A program made the position numbers and the translations under genes. A stretch of 64,000 nt of DNA, from NCBI GenBank assembly GCA_032164245.1, contig JAVMKO010000002.1, positions 89,417,340-89,481,339 on the forward strand, given 5' to 3'. The stretch is from Sternotherus odoratus. Its lineage: Eukaryota > Chordata > Testudines > Kinosternidae. The first letter of the stretch is position 1. Each line of letters opens with the position of its first letter. This document shows, piece after piece, positions 12,100 through 22,720 of the stretch. A model generated the notes under the pieces. The model saw only the letters and a list, made by a program, of their open reading frames with translations, did not search any database and was not told the origin of the DNA.

Positions 12100-12988
12100 T
12101 TTCAGTTGTAAAATCATTTTTATTGGTACAAATATACATAAAATTGCTTCAACCTGTAATGCAAGTGAATGTCTGTGAAATATGCAAAAACGAGCAGAAT
12201 TGTTTTTACAGGCGTCACATTATTTTTCTCTTAGAATCACACATTAAAAGTAAGCTAATATGCAGACAGAACTTAAGAAGGCCTCTAGAAAACACCAATA
12301 TTAATAAAATGTCAATTGCTCTCATTCCATTCAACTATATACATTAATATATGAATGCGGAAGCATAAGATTTCATTCAGATTCTTCTGTGTTGTGCTTT
12401 CTGACGGTACACAAATGTAAGCATTTGAGTTTTATGTACAACACAACAGGAAGAAAGAAGGTTCCTATGGGAGAATGTAAAAACCATACTCAAGCATCTA
12501 ATATATATAATTTATACAAATTATTTGATTAGTGTGCTCTGTTAATATAAATTACAATGTGCAATTTCATACCGCAAGAATATATTTATAGGTAAGTCAC
12601 GTGCAGATCTGACACATTTACATTCAGCAGTACAACACATTACCTGCTGTACAGTGTATTCGTGTAAGACAGTGTCCAGTTATTTGCTTTGCTTCTAAAT
12701 GCCCTAATGCAGGGTGTTCTTTGTAGCTGCTTCAGAGAAATTCAAGTAGAGTACATGATATAATTGCTGGCTTTAGCAAAGGCATGGAAGGGGAGGTCTG
12801 AAATCATACAGAACAGAAGTTAAAGACCAAATCGATGCATACTGATTGTACTGTAAATCATGATCATTTAGGGGTATACACGAAAATGCATCCAGGGTTA
12901 AACAATGGTTGGGAAATAGAAGGGTCATTGATTGGTGTATCCAGATTGTTATGAAGGATCTTGCACTACCAAGCATTTGTACTCATAA
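12100..12988 (-). other. CARMIL1: Probable CARMIL1 3'UTR
   Basis: This follows the stop codon at 12989-12991 on the minus strand. It is AT-rich, free of recognised repeats and ends near the only minus-strand AATAAA in the interval (12119-12124), with cleavage expected about 15-25 nt further left. Its length of roughly 0.9 kb is inferred. A longer UTR using a more distal signal cannot be excluded. Confidence 0.5.
12119..12124 (-). terminator. CARMIL1: Candidate polyadenylation signal AATAAA
   Basis: TTTATT on the plus strand is AATAAA on the minus strand, about 865 nt downstream of the CARMIL1 stop codon. I see no other canonical hexamer in that orientation between it and the stop. Confidence 0.5.
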
Positions 12989-13125
12989 CTAAACAAAAAT
13001 AAAATCTTTATCTGCTTCTTCTCCAGAGTCACTGGACTTGCTTCCTTGCTGGCCATCTTTACTTAAGGACCTCTGTTTTAGTTCTTGGTATTCATGGGTC
13101 TGGTGTCCAGGGCTTCTTTTTGGAC
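12989..13125 (-). CDS. CARMIL1: CARMIL1 last coding exon (C-terminus and stop)
   Basis: CARMIL1 is a large cytosolic scaffold that binds actin capping protein and regulates actin assembly at membranes. This exon holds the final 45 residues of the 459-residue portion visible here. It begins after a polypyrimidine-poor but valid acceptor (TATTATACAG), takes the split G from the previous exon and runs to TAG at 12991-12989. The peptide contains HEYQELKQRS, SKDGQQGSKSSDSGEEAD and ends DKDFIFV, which I recognise as the conserved CARMIL1 C-terminus. It is acidic and serine-rich and probably disordered. The phase-1 entry matches the exon at 22580-22720. Confidence 0.95.
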
Positions 13126-15100
13126 CTGTATAATATATGGAAACATGTCTTACTAATAATTTCACAAGGGAAAAAAAAATTAGCATACTTGGGTCCTGCT
13201 CCAACTCCCTGTGAACTCAACAGAAGCTTTACACCATTACCCTCCAGTGTGACTGGTGTGGGCCCTTTGTTATTAAAACTAGAAAGGGGATGGAGGAAGG
13301 AAAGAAAAAACTTCATGTCAGTGTCAGTCTGCAAACAGGAAAGTTTTGGTTTGAGATCTAAAACGAAGCACTGGGCTTCGTTTAAGACAATTAAAATGAT
13401 GATTAGGATAAAAGTTTTCTAAAATTTATAATGAAACACCTAACAAATCAATGCCATTTCAAGATTAGCACTTTTTCGCCAGGTGTACGTGTGTCTGGCA
13501 TAATGTACCCGCAAGTTCTCAGGGACGCTCACAATAATCCCCAAATCAGTAGTTTGCATTTTATTTTGCCCTTCGATGTGTCACTGGATGACTGCGCTTG
13601 CTTTCCAGTGATTCAACGGCATCTGAGAACAGAATTTGGCCATTAACAAGTTTAAATATCATACCATACCCAATGGAAAATATGAAGACAAAGTTTGAGT
13701 GAAGAAAGAAGAGCAGTAAAAGTAGCATACTAGATCTAGCAAAATTAGATTGAAAAATTCAACTGCTGAACTACTGAATATTGTCAATTCAGTGGTGGTG
13801 AAATCACCACCTATTTAAATAGGCACTAAATGACCTCAGCCCAGCATTCTAAGAGCTCAAGGAGTCTGAAGTATTTCTCGTAATATATAAACAGGGAACC
13901 TGGTTTGAAAAGAACTTTTTTAATGCTAGTGAAGATTTCTGAGTTTACTGTTAACTAAAATGGCTATTGAAATGAATGGGAGTTTTACCATTGACCTTAA
14001 GGGGAGTGGAAGTGAGGGAATGCTGAGCACTTGAAGAAAATCCCACACTTCACTTTAAAATGACACTTTAAACATTTAGGAGACCCATCGGATGTCTCCC
14101 TTTGTTGCAAGTCATCTCCTCCCACCCTATTAAACAAAACATTTGAGTTAAAATAGCTTCTACACTTAGCATCATCAAATCTGTAAATCTTCCTCATCAT
14201 TTGGTGTGAAATGTACCAAGGTGCCATTAGCTAACATAGCCAGAAGTCCTCTCACAAATTATTCATCTAAAGCCTTATCTGAAAAATTGCCCACTTTGCC
14301 TGTACCAGTGCAGTCCCCTTTGTAGTAGCAGCTAGTGTAGACAGGGCACTGGCAGCCGTTGGAGTCCCCCACTCCAATGTTGTACAGACCAGCTGTGAGT
14401 AGATTTGGCCAACGCAGTGCTTAAAATGCCAACAGCTGCCTGCCTACACTACTTTTCCCAGCACTGCCAGTGGGGACTCAGCTGTTCAGAAAGAAGACTA
14501 GTGTAGACGGGATGACATATGCAGAAGTGTTGTTCCAAGTCCATTCAAAGGTTGTATTCTCTCCAAAACTTTCCATGAATACCTTCCACATGATCAAACT
14601 GACTGTAACAACAATTCTCACTCCTATCCTTTGAATGGCACCTAGGGAAAGCCTTTTGGAAAGGGGATCTGGGCCAGATTCACCAGATGTCCAAGCTTCA
14701 TTTGGAATAGGAGTGTACAGGGGGCAAAGGTGCCTTTTAAACAATGTTTTTCCTCCCCATATTTTGGGATTATCTGAGACTGGTTCACCCCTGGTGTAGC
14801 CTCAAGTCTGTTCTAAATGGTGCCAGTTTTTAAACAGCTACAATGGTTTGCTACAGTGACCAATAACACTTACAGTGCAATGTGCTCCTCTCCAGTGGGA
14901 CGAGGTGGTGCAGAGCGGTCCTGCTAACCCCAGCAGAGATATTCCCTGAGGGCTGATTCTACGAGATATACAGCCCCTTTACAATGCCATGAAGGTGCAA
15001 AGGGGTAACAGTGGAACACAGAAGCTGGCCTCATGTCCTTATTCTCTCTATAATGTTCCATGCCTGCCTGTAGGCTATAGGGGTTTATATATAGGCTGGA

Positions 15101-15291
15101 CAGGCAAGATGCACTGCGTCTGTAAGCGGAAATTTCCCTCACATTAGAGATGCAGAAATGTGCTTTTGGTGGTCTAAATAAAACATGTACAGAAGCAAAT
15201 AATGTCATTTTTATAAAATTTTATAAAATCCAGATTCTGGATCTCTAATGTGAGGGAAATTTCCGCTTCCAGACGCAGTGCATCTTGCCTG
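15101..15291. repeat. Long inverted repeat, 51-bp arms
   Basis: Arm 15101-15151 and arm 15241-15291 are reverse complements with one mismatch in 51 bp. They are separated by an 89-bp AT-rich spacer. I recognise no family, terminal motifs or clear target duplication. It could be a MITE or a local inverted duplication. Confidence 0.9.
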
Positions 15292-15344
15292 CCCAGCGGT
15301 CAGTGTGACACTCCAAACTAGGCTAGCCAAACTATGGAAATAAA

Positions 15345-15545
15345 AAGTTAAGTAGCAACTATGCAGCAATTTTCATCAACAGGGCAAACACTGTCATCGC
15401 AGGTTTGCAGATGGGGAAAGTGAGGCAAAATGAGGCTAAGTGCCTTGCACACGGTTAAACAGTGAGTCGTGGCAGAGCTGTAATAAAATCCAAGCCTCCA
15501 ACTCCCAGACTCATGATCAATCCACTCGTGCGCTGACGTCAGTAC
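15345..15545 (-). mobile_element. MIR-like SINE, reverse orientation
   Basis: Read on the minus strand it has the tRNA-like head (GAGTCTGGGAGTTGGAGGC), then CAGCTCTGCCACGACTCACT, then words equivalent to CCTCACTTTCCCCATCTGCA. This is the MIR order. The 5' limit near 15545 and 3' limit near 15345 are approximate. Confidence 0.65.
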
Positions 15546-15717
15546 CTGAAAAGGTATGTTATAAAGAAATGGGAACTGTGTCCCTTATAACTGTATTTCT
15601 TTTAAGGCTCCAAGAACGGTCAGACTGCAAACTGTAAGTACCTCTTGATTTGCCATACCTTGCAACAACATCCTGCTCTTTCATGTAGCAAATATCATGA
15701 TCCACTGATATATAACC

Positions 15718-15796
15718 GTGCCTAAGTCCCATTTTCAAAAGCAACTTAAATGAGACTTATGCTTCTAAGTTTCTTTTGAAAATGGGACTTAGGCAC
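15718..15796. repeat. Foldback (palindromic) element
   Basis: A 24-bp perfect inverted repeat (15718-15741 and 15773-15796, containing CCTAAGTCCCATTTTCAAAA) flanks a 31-nt loop. Similar 'cctaagtcccattttcaaaa' palindromes are common in sauropsid genomes. Related degraded text lies near 31650, 41530 and 59345. Confidence 0.7.
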
Positions 15797-16754
15797 TGTT
15801 GAAAATTTTACCCAGATACATCCTCTCTCATTGTGTTCACTCACACCTTTGCCAAAGGCTGAAACTCAATTTACCACAGCAGCTATTTTATTCTGTGCCA
15901 CAATAATGGAACCGGGAAATGTATCCAGAATGGTGCTGACGTACTGCACTGGGCATATAAACCCAGATTCTGCAATCAGAGTTGTGCAGGCAGATCTCTC
16001 CACCCTTGCAGGGTGCCACTGAAGTCAAATCAATGTGCTCTGTAGTGACACAGAGATACACTTGCATAGATCCCAATGCATGACAGGGCCTTGGATATTC
16101 ACTATCTAGGATAACTATCTTCAAGCTGGATCTAATATCATGAATGCGGAAAATGCAAATCTGATTAGTATGGGAACCAAAAAAACAAAACAAAAAAAAA
16201 TGACTCACCTAAAGGGGAAGTCTCAAATTCAAGTACATTTAAGTTTGATTCCTCCCAAGAGAAAAGAAAAGATCAATTTGCATGGTAAGACAGAAAAAAA
16301 GGCTCTTTTCTTTAAAGAAAATAGCAAAAGTAGTGAGAAAAAAAATACAGACAGAGGGTATGAAATGATCACGCGAGATGTAGCTAAACAAATTTAGATT
16401 AATGGAATGGTACATTAGTGTCCAAATATCTTCTTAAACCACATCATTTTGAATCATTTATATTAATCAGTTATGAAAGGTAATGAGAAGCACACAACAT
16501 TTTGAGAACAGTTACTTTAAGTCATTTTAGAAATAAAGGTTTTCAAGCAAGTTATGAAAATAGTTTATTTCAATAATTTTACAGTACATTAAAGCTACTC
16601 TTCAGTAACATCTTAAGCACGAGCACAGTTTGCTTTTCAGCTTAAGAACCAATACTCCAGAAATTCTAGTAAAGTACTGTATCCAAATAAACAGCAGAAG
16701 TTCTCAAAAGGTTCACGAGTGATGTGCTAAAACTGGCACTAACAACATTCAGTC

Positions 16755-17135
16755 TAAAATGGGCCCAGCTCTGGCTGGCCTGGGTCAGCTGACTTGCGAT
16801 TGCAGAGCTCAGGCTGCGGGAGTATAAAAGAGCAGCGTAAACTTTCAGGCTTGGGCTACGGCTCAGGCTCAGACCATGCGAGGGGGGCAGGGACTCAGAG
16901 CCCAGGCCTGAGCCAGAATGTCTACACTGCTACTTTTACTCCACAGCCTGAGCTAGGCTGACCAGACAGCAAGTGTGAAAACTTGGGGACAGGGGGTGGG
17001 GAGTAATAGCGATCTATATAAGAAAAAGACACAAAACCCAGGACTGTCCCTTTAAAATCGGGACATCTGGTCACCCTAGCCGGAGTCCTGTGAGCCCGAG
17101 TCAGCTGACCAAGGCTTTTAATTGCAGTGTGAAGT
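16755..17135. mobile_element. MITE with 'agtgtagac' type words, hosting a nested element
   Basis: Left part 16755-16955 and right part 17077-17135 carry mirrored GGGTCAGCTGAC/GAGTCAGCTGACC ends and internal TCTACACTGC. They are interrupted by an inserted element at 16956-17076. This is a non-coding family seen repeatedly in the window (21193, 34672, 55704). Confidence 0.6.
16956..17076. mobile_element. Small palindromic DNA element with TA target duplication
   Basis: The ends GGCTGACCAGACAGCAAGTG and GGGACATCTGGTCACCC are imperfect inverted repeats (GGGTGACCAGA type). TA lies on both sides at 16954-16955 and 17077-17078. The structure and sequence match a short turtle repeat bearing TGGTCACCCTA ends. 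TA duplication suggests a Tc1/mariner-type origin. Confidence 0.65.
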
Positions 17136-18310
17136 TCTCTGACTGAGAGGATTAATGTGCATTGTGACAGCTTTCAGGGCTTGTCACTGTGGAGAGAGAA
17201 TGCACACACATTTCTACTTTGGATAACATTTGTCTTTAGAGAAAGAGGTTCCAGTGGGAACACAGAAATGATGGCGTTCCCATTAGCTTTACTCCTCTCA
17301 TTTTTTGGTCGCAAACCAGAACATCTAACAGTTTCCCCGCCGTTATTTTCTAGCTGCATCTTTACCTTTGTTAGTGCCAGTTGTTAAGCACTGAGCCAGT
17401 GAAAAATGAAAATGGAAGGTTCTAACCAGTTGTTGGATGTGACTTCCTGTGCCCAAGTGCATTCACTTCCTCTTCTGCACTGGTAGAGTACTGCCTTGAA
17501 GCTCTTTTCCCTCCACTGGCTGGCTTGTCACAGTCATGATCTGTATCTCTTTTGTTATACTCTCCTGTTTGCTCTAGCAGGGAAAAGGGATTAATTTATA
17601 TCCCCCAAACCTTATGTATAAGCCACATATGGAAGGTAATGGTTAATAAAAAGACAATTTTATCTTATCCACTCCATATAATCAGTAATATGCTCTGTAG
17701 TATGTTACTCCAGGGTAGTATTTTACAGAGTCTGATGCATGTTTAACTTAATTGGCACAGTTATCTGCATTTGTTGATATTACACAATTCAGCAGCTAAT
17801 CTATGAAATTCAAGGTAAAAAGAGGTATATTTTGTGATTATCCCAACTAGTGTAGTTGTATTCATTAACATACGACAATTTTATAATCTAGGTAATTTCC
17901 ACCTTCCTTCTCAATGGATATAATCATGTTTACCAAGCAACAATTTGGGCAGATTTGCAGCGATTTACTAGTTTAAAAAAAATCAGTTGAGCATGCTAGT
18001 CTGAAAAGAGCCACAGAATAAAGAAACAGAAGTAACTGACATGAACAAGTACCGTAGTAATAAATGAGAAAGATAATTGGAAAAAAAAAACAACAAAAAA
18101 TTCACAGAAGCAAAATTTTCTAGTTTCCCCAGGCAATTCTAATTTAAATACCTGATAAATGGTCTGTTCTGTGTGGGAGATAAATCAAGGACCCAAGGAC
18201 CAAGAAATTTTATTACTGTAATCACAAATTATTTGTGAACAATGTTCTCAGTCTTCCATAGCTGCAATCAAAACCGTCTACTAGATCATGTCTCTTCTGG
18301 AGTCAAGATC

Positions 18311-18608
18311 AAAGGGATGTCTACACCACCCGCAAGATCGGCGGGCAGTGACTGATTTATTGGGGATCGATTTATCATGCCTAGTGTAGACGCGATAAAA
18401 TCGATCCCCGAGCACTCTCCCCGTCGACTCCAGAACTCCACCTCCGCGAGATCCGGAAGCGGAGTTGATGAGGGAGCAGCCGCGGTCGACTTCCCACCGT
18501 GTGGACACCGAGGTAAATCGAACTAAGAGACGTTGACTTCAGCTACGCTATTCACGTAGCTGAAGTTGCATATATTAGGTCGACTTCCTTGCCCCCGGTG
18601 TGGATAAT
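18311..18608. mobile_element. MITE with GTCTACAC termini and TCGAC-rich core
   Basis: It runs from GATGTCTACACCACCCGC to CCCCCGGTGTGGATAATGCC. Internal palindromes include ATCGATTTATCATGC...GTAGACGCGATAAAATCGAT and GACTTCAGCTACG...CACGTAGCTGAAGTTGC. It is related to the element at 52674-52961. No coding is present. Confidence 0.65.
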
Positions 18609-18810
18609 GCCTAAGACAGCAAGGTGTGGAGAAATCATCAGCATGGCTGACTCCCTTTAAGAACAAGAACTTGTGGACTATTTAAATAAGCCAATCATTC
18701 CTACCTATTCACATACACAAACATACGGTAGTTCAAAAACTTGCCAACTCTTTAGATAACTAAACTTTACTTAATAGTTATAATCCTCTAGGTCTTCACT
18801 ATACAGAAGT

Positions 18811-18983
18811 ACCTTGCATGATGTCAAGAATCAGGGTGGTAGCCGTGTTAGTCTGGAATAGCAGAGTTAACAAAGTCCTGTGGCACCTTAAAGACTAACT
18901 ATAAAGTTTTGAAGCATGAGCCCACGAAAGCTCATGCTTCAAAACTTTATAGTTAGTCTTTAAGGTGCCACAGGACTTTGTTA
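18811..18983 (+). mobile_element. SINE-like element with internal perfect palindrome
   Basis: A head reading GGTAGCCGTGTTAGTCTGG is followed by a 56-bp perfect inverted repeat (18866-18921 and 18930-18985) with an 8-nt loop CCACGAAA. The 14-bp direct repeat ACTATACAGAAGTA lies on both sides (18797-18810 and 18984-18997), so insertion was probably by target-primed reverse transcription. The same family appears at 38018-38117 and 41970-42072. The outer 2 bp of the right arm overlap the target duplication. No polyA tail is seen. Confidence 0.75.
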
Positions 18984-19019
18984 ACTATACAGAAGTAAAT
19001 ACTGGGGAAACTGTATATA

Positions 19020-19820
19020 CAGTGGAGCCCGCTATAACGCGACCGATGGATCCAAAAAATCCCATCGTGCTAAACGCGGGGTCGGGTTGTAGCGGGGTTC
19101 TGTTCCTGGCAGGCGGGGGGCTGCAGCTTCTCTCTCTGCTGCCCAGCGGACAGAGAATTCTGGGGCTGCAGACTGCAGCCCAGGAGTTCTCGGTGGAAGC
19201 CACAGCTGCGCAGGGCCACGGCTTCTCTCCCAGCTTTCCCGCTGGGAGAGAAGCTGCAGCTGGCACTTGCCAGGACAGGGGACTCCGGGGCTGCAGGCGC
19301 CAGTGGTCTCTGCCCCCATCAGGCGTGGGGTCAGTGGCTTCCAGAGAAGCCTGCTGGAAGTCGCAGAGACAGGGGGATTCCGGCATCCCCGGTGTCCCCG
19401 TTTTTCTGTCCTGGCAGGTGCAGCGGCTTCAAGGGAAGCCGCAGCTCCGCGCTTGCTGGGACAGGGGGACGCCGGCAGCCCGGAGTCCCCTGTCCGGACA
19501 GGCGTGGAGCCGCAGCTTCCACAGGGAACTCCCGGGCTGCAGTCTGCAGCCCCGGAGTTCTCTGTCCCAGGCAGGTGGGGGCTGCAGCTTCTCTCCCCTG
19601 CTGGGCAGTGGGGAGGGAAGCTGTGGCCCTCCCTGCAGTCCTGAGTTCTCTGTCCCTGGCAGGGGAGGCTACAGCTTCTCTCTACGCTGCCCAGCAGGGG
19701 AGAGAAGCCGTGGCCCCCGCACCTGCTAGGGATAAAGAGCTAGGACTTGGGAGCCACAGTATAATCGCACTATAACCGAACTCGTGTTATAGCGGGGCGC
19801 ATTATACCGGGGCTCCACTG
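19020..19820. mobile_element. Tigger/pogo-like non-autonomous transposon
   Basis: The termini CAGTGGAGCCCGCTATAACG and (reverse strand) CAGTGGAGCCCCGGTATAAT form inverted repeats typical of pogo/Tigger elements. They are flanked by TA at 19018-19019 and 19821-19822. The interior is a GC-rich set of diverged repeats on GCAGCTTCTCTC and CTGCAGCC..GGAGTTCTC words. Long open frames across it in several phases are by-products of GC-rich repeats; I see no DDE transposase motif. Confidence 0.8.
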
Positions 19821-21192
19821 TATTTATCTAAAGCAGAACTGGTGAGATTTTAAGGGGCACCACTGTCTCTCTCCATTTTTAATTTCTCAACTCCCCTTCT
19901 GTTGGGTTGAGAGAAGCCGCACCTTGCAATTGCCTGCTGGCGTAGACAGCCAGGCACTGCTGGAGTGCAGGAGCATGCCAGCCACAATCACTTCTCTTCA
20001 CTTCTCTACCGTGCCCCCTTGGCGGAGTGGGGTTGGCAAAGGAACGGGGTATTCAGATTTCACACTAGCCGGGAGCTGTCCCACATCTAGTCCCACAATG
20101 TTATTGCTACATACATGTGGTAACAAGCTCGGTTACATTTTCTGGCCACTTTCTCATCAACGTGTAAGCTAAAGCCTCTGTGTTTTAGTAGGAAATAATG
20201 CAGAGACTATCCCTACTTTCCAGTGTGAGGAAGGGACTATGATTAGCATTTCCAGGTCCCAATCTTTGGGGCCAGGGAAGCTGGTCTCAGTGCAAGACCC
20301 ATGGGGCGTGGGGGTAGAAAGAAAGGTTTCACTACGCTACCTTTGCAATCTCCCAATTCCCAGAGCTCATGGGGGCCGATTTGGCTCTGGAGCCAGTTAG
20401 AGCAGCTCCCTAGGGTTAATTGCACTGGTCATGGATAGTTGCATGCTCTGGCCATGCTCCTGGCATAACACCAACATAGAAGGGGCGCTGGGTAGGGGAT
20501 GTAACGTTAGCTATGCCAGCTTTACACAACTCAGGGACCCCAGAGTTGCCCCATTGGGACAACGTTATGGTTCCTTTGGACTGCCAGTGTGACACAAAGG
20601 CTCAAGTGAGAGTCAAGGTCTGGACAGAGAGAGACCCCTTTATACCAGTGATGTTCTGTTTTCCTGAGCCGTGCTTTATGGTGTTTAGTCCACGAGTCTC
20701 CATAAGCTATGATTGGACACAAGGACACCTAGACAGCCTGGGCTGCAACTCCAGGAGGCACAACACAGAACTTAGCGCCCAGAGGGATGGCGGGGAGCGG
20801 AAAAGTGATTTTAAGCTTCATGTCCTCCTGACCGTGCGCTGCTTCTGGGGCTGGAACAGCAACTGGAGTATTTTAGACAAACCTGGGGTCCTAATCTATG
20901 GACACTGTTCACAATCTCCATAGTACTGTCATCCCCACTCTGGCACAACTTCTATGCCAGGATTCGTACGGGGGTCCTTGGAAGACAACCTGGCTGTCTT
21001 CTGCAGTGCCTGTGCCAGACGAATTCTCACTTGGCTGGAATTCTTGAGCCCTTTTACACAGCTCTGGCCCTTTTATGTGGTTTAAAGGTCTGACTTCTGC
21101 ACTGGTTCAAAGACCCTGGTTTGTATTAGCCAGTGAGCTCCACAAAGAGAATGAGAGTTATGTGCAATTTGCTGTGCTGAGCTGGATTTCTA

Positions 21193-21388
21193 TGGATATG
21201 TCTACACTGCGATGTAAGCCCATGCTTGAGCTCAGCTCAAACCCACCTGCCGCATCTACACTGCAACTGCACTAACTCAGGTCTCAGATCCAGGGTCCCA
21301 GGACCCTGCAGGGCTGGAGGGTCCCAGCTCGAATTAAGCCAGGACCAAAGGTCCGAGCGCTACCACTTTGCAGTGTAGATACAGCCCC
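21193..21388. mobile_element. MITE with TCTACACTGC termini
   Basis: Begins GGATATGTCTACACTGCGAT and ends TTTGCAGTGTAGATACAGCC, an imperfect terminal inverted repeat. Internal GGGTCCCAGGACCCTGCAGGG is a typical core of this family. Confidence 0.65.
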
Positions 21389-22579
21389 TCTTGATTAGAG
21401 TCCTGGAAGTCAGCCAGAAGTACCACACAATTCCCTGGAAAACTTCCTTAGTCCTCTGTCTCAGCCGTATGCAACGACTCTGCTGAAAATGGCAGCCAAC
21501 CCCCTTTTGCGAACATCAGCAGCTCAGGTCAACATTAACCCATTCTCTTCTGATCACTGATCTGCCCTAAGCACATTATCAAAGAGGCTTCTGGGCTTGG
21601 AATGGAGAGTGAACCAATTGAGCCTTTTGCAAACTGAACATGCAGGGTTGGCAGTAAAGTTTTCCCACATTTGAGCAGCCACATTTCAGGTGTGCGTGGG
21701 GGGAGTGCTAGGGACTCTGGGATATGGTTACTTTGCCTCAAAGCTGCACACTGTGCACTCCAGAGCCCTAAGTTTGAGCACAGGTTAGAAAAGGATGAAT
21801 GTAGAGTTAAAATATACTGTAGACACTCAAGCCCAGGGTTCTCTAACACAGATCAGTTCTCTAACACAGTTCTCGAACACTGACCCTGGGCTTACATTGC
21901 AGTGCTGACATACCCTGGAACTCCCCTCTCCCAGCTCTTCAAAGAGGAAGTCAATTCAGTGTGACACACACACACAGCCCAGCCCATCAGCAACAACTGG
22001 AATCCAAAAAGTGAGGCAAAGAGAAGGAAGTGGTTTATGGAATCCCCTAGAAACTCAAAATGGTCAGAGTTCTTGCCCAGGCACCCTGACGTACTAAGCA
22101 TGTGTTTGACATGAACGCAATAGGGTGCAACCATTGCAGAGGGGAGACAGAGTCACCAAGCAGACTAGAAAAAGAAATGTAACCACTCTAACCAGCTGAC
22201 TAAGGTAGCTGCACTTATCTTTTTGTGACCAGTACTTACCCCCATACTGATTTTAACTGACCAAAATAGAATGTAAACATAAGACATGTGTCACTTATTT
22301 CATGTTTCTGTTGTGTAGTTTCACTGTAAAGTGGCTACATTATATTATATTAATATTGACATTAGATTTAGTTCTCCTCTTTTGATCAAACTGTATGAAA
22401 TAAGACAGGAGGGAAAATACTGACCCACAAGTTATCACACACCATTTTCCTGTTTCCTATCCAAAAGTACAAAGCAAAAGAAGCCAGAAAATCAGGTTTG
22501 GTTTATTTTGAAGAGGTACTCATGAACCGGGTCAGGCCAGGCAAAGGATACTGGAAAATCACTATACCAACAATCTTAC

Positions 22580-22720
22580 CTTCTTGAGAAAATGATCTGA
22601 TAGTGGGCTGGGGGCTGCTTTGACCATCTTTTTCTTTCTCAGAAGGAACTTTCTTTAGCACAGGTGGAAGCAGAGCAACTTTAGGGGAACCAGGGCCCGA
22701 TGGAGACTCTGGGATGTCCT
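22580..22720 (-). CDS. CARMIL1: CARMIL1 internal exon (proline/serine-rich, 'PKVALLPPVLKKVPS')
   Basis: This 141-bp exon has acceptor TTTCTACAG and donor GTAAGATTG on the minus strand. It enters and leaves in phase 1. The product reads EDIPESPSGPGSPKVALL, PPVLKKVPSEKEKDGQSSPQ and ends in RSFSQE, matching the conserved CARMIL1 tail (DIPDSPSSPKVALLPPVLKKVPS in mammals). The mammalian SPSSPK is SPSGPGSPK here, so there is a small insertion. It encodes part of the disordered proline-rich C-terminal region, which in CARMIL1 binds SH3 partners. Confidence 0.95.

Larger units (their letters stand above)
13126..22579 (-). other. CARMIL1: CARMIL1 intron (9.5 kb) before the last exon
   Basis: Starts on the minus strand with GTAAGATTG and ends TATTATACAG. 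It holds an inverted repeat at 15101-15291, a MIR, foldback and MITE elements, a SINE-like element at 18811-18983 and a Tigger-like transposon at 19020-19820. No other gene is recognised. Confidence 0.85.

Noticed and set aside
18965..19729. 254-codon plus-strand open frame
   Set aside because: It starts outside and runs through the Tigger-like interior. It is Ser/Gly/Pro-rich with no transposase motif, and similar frames are open in other phases.
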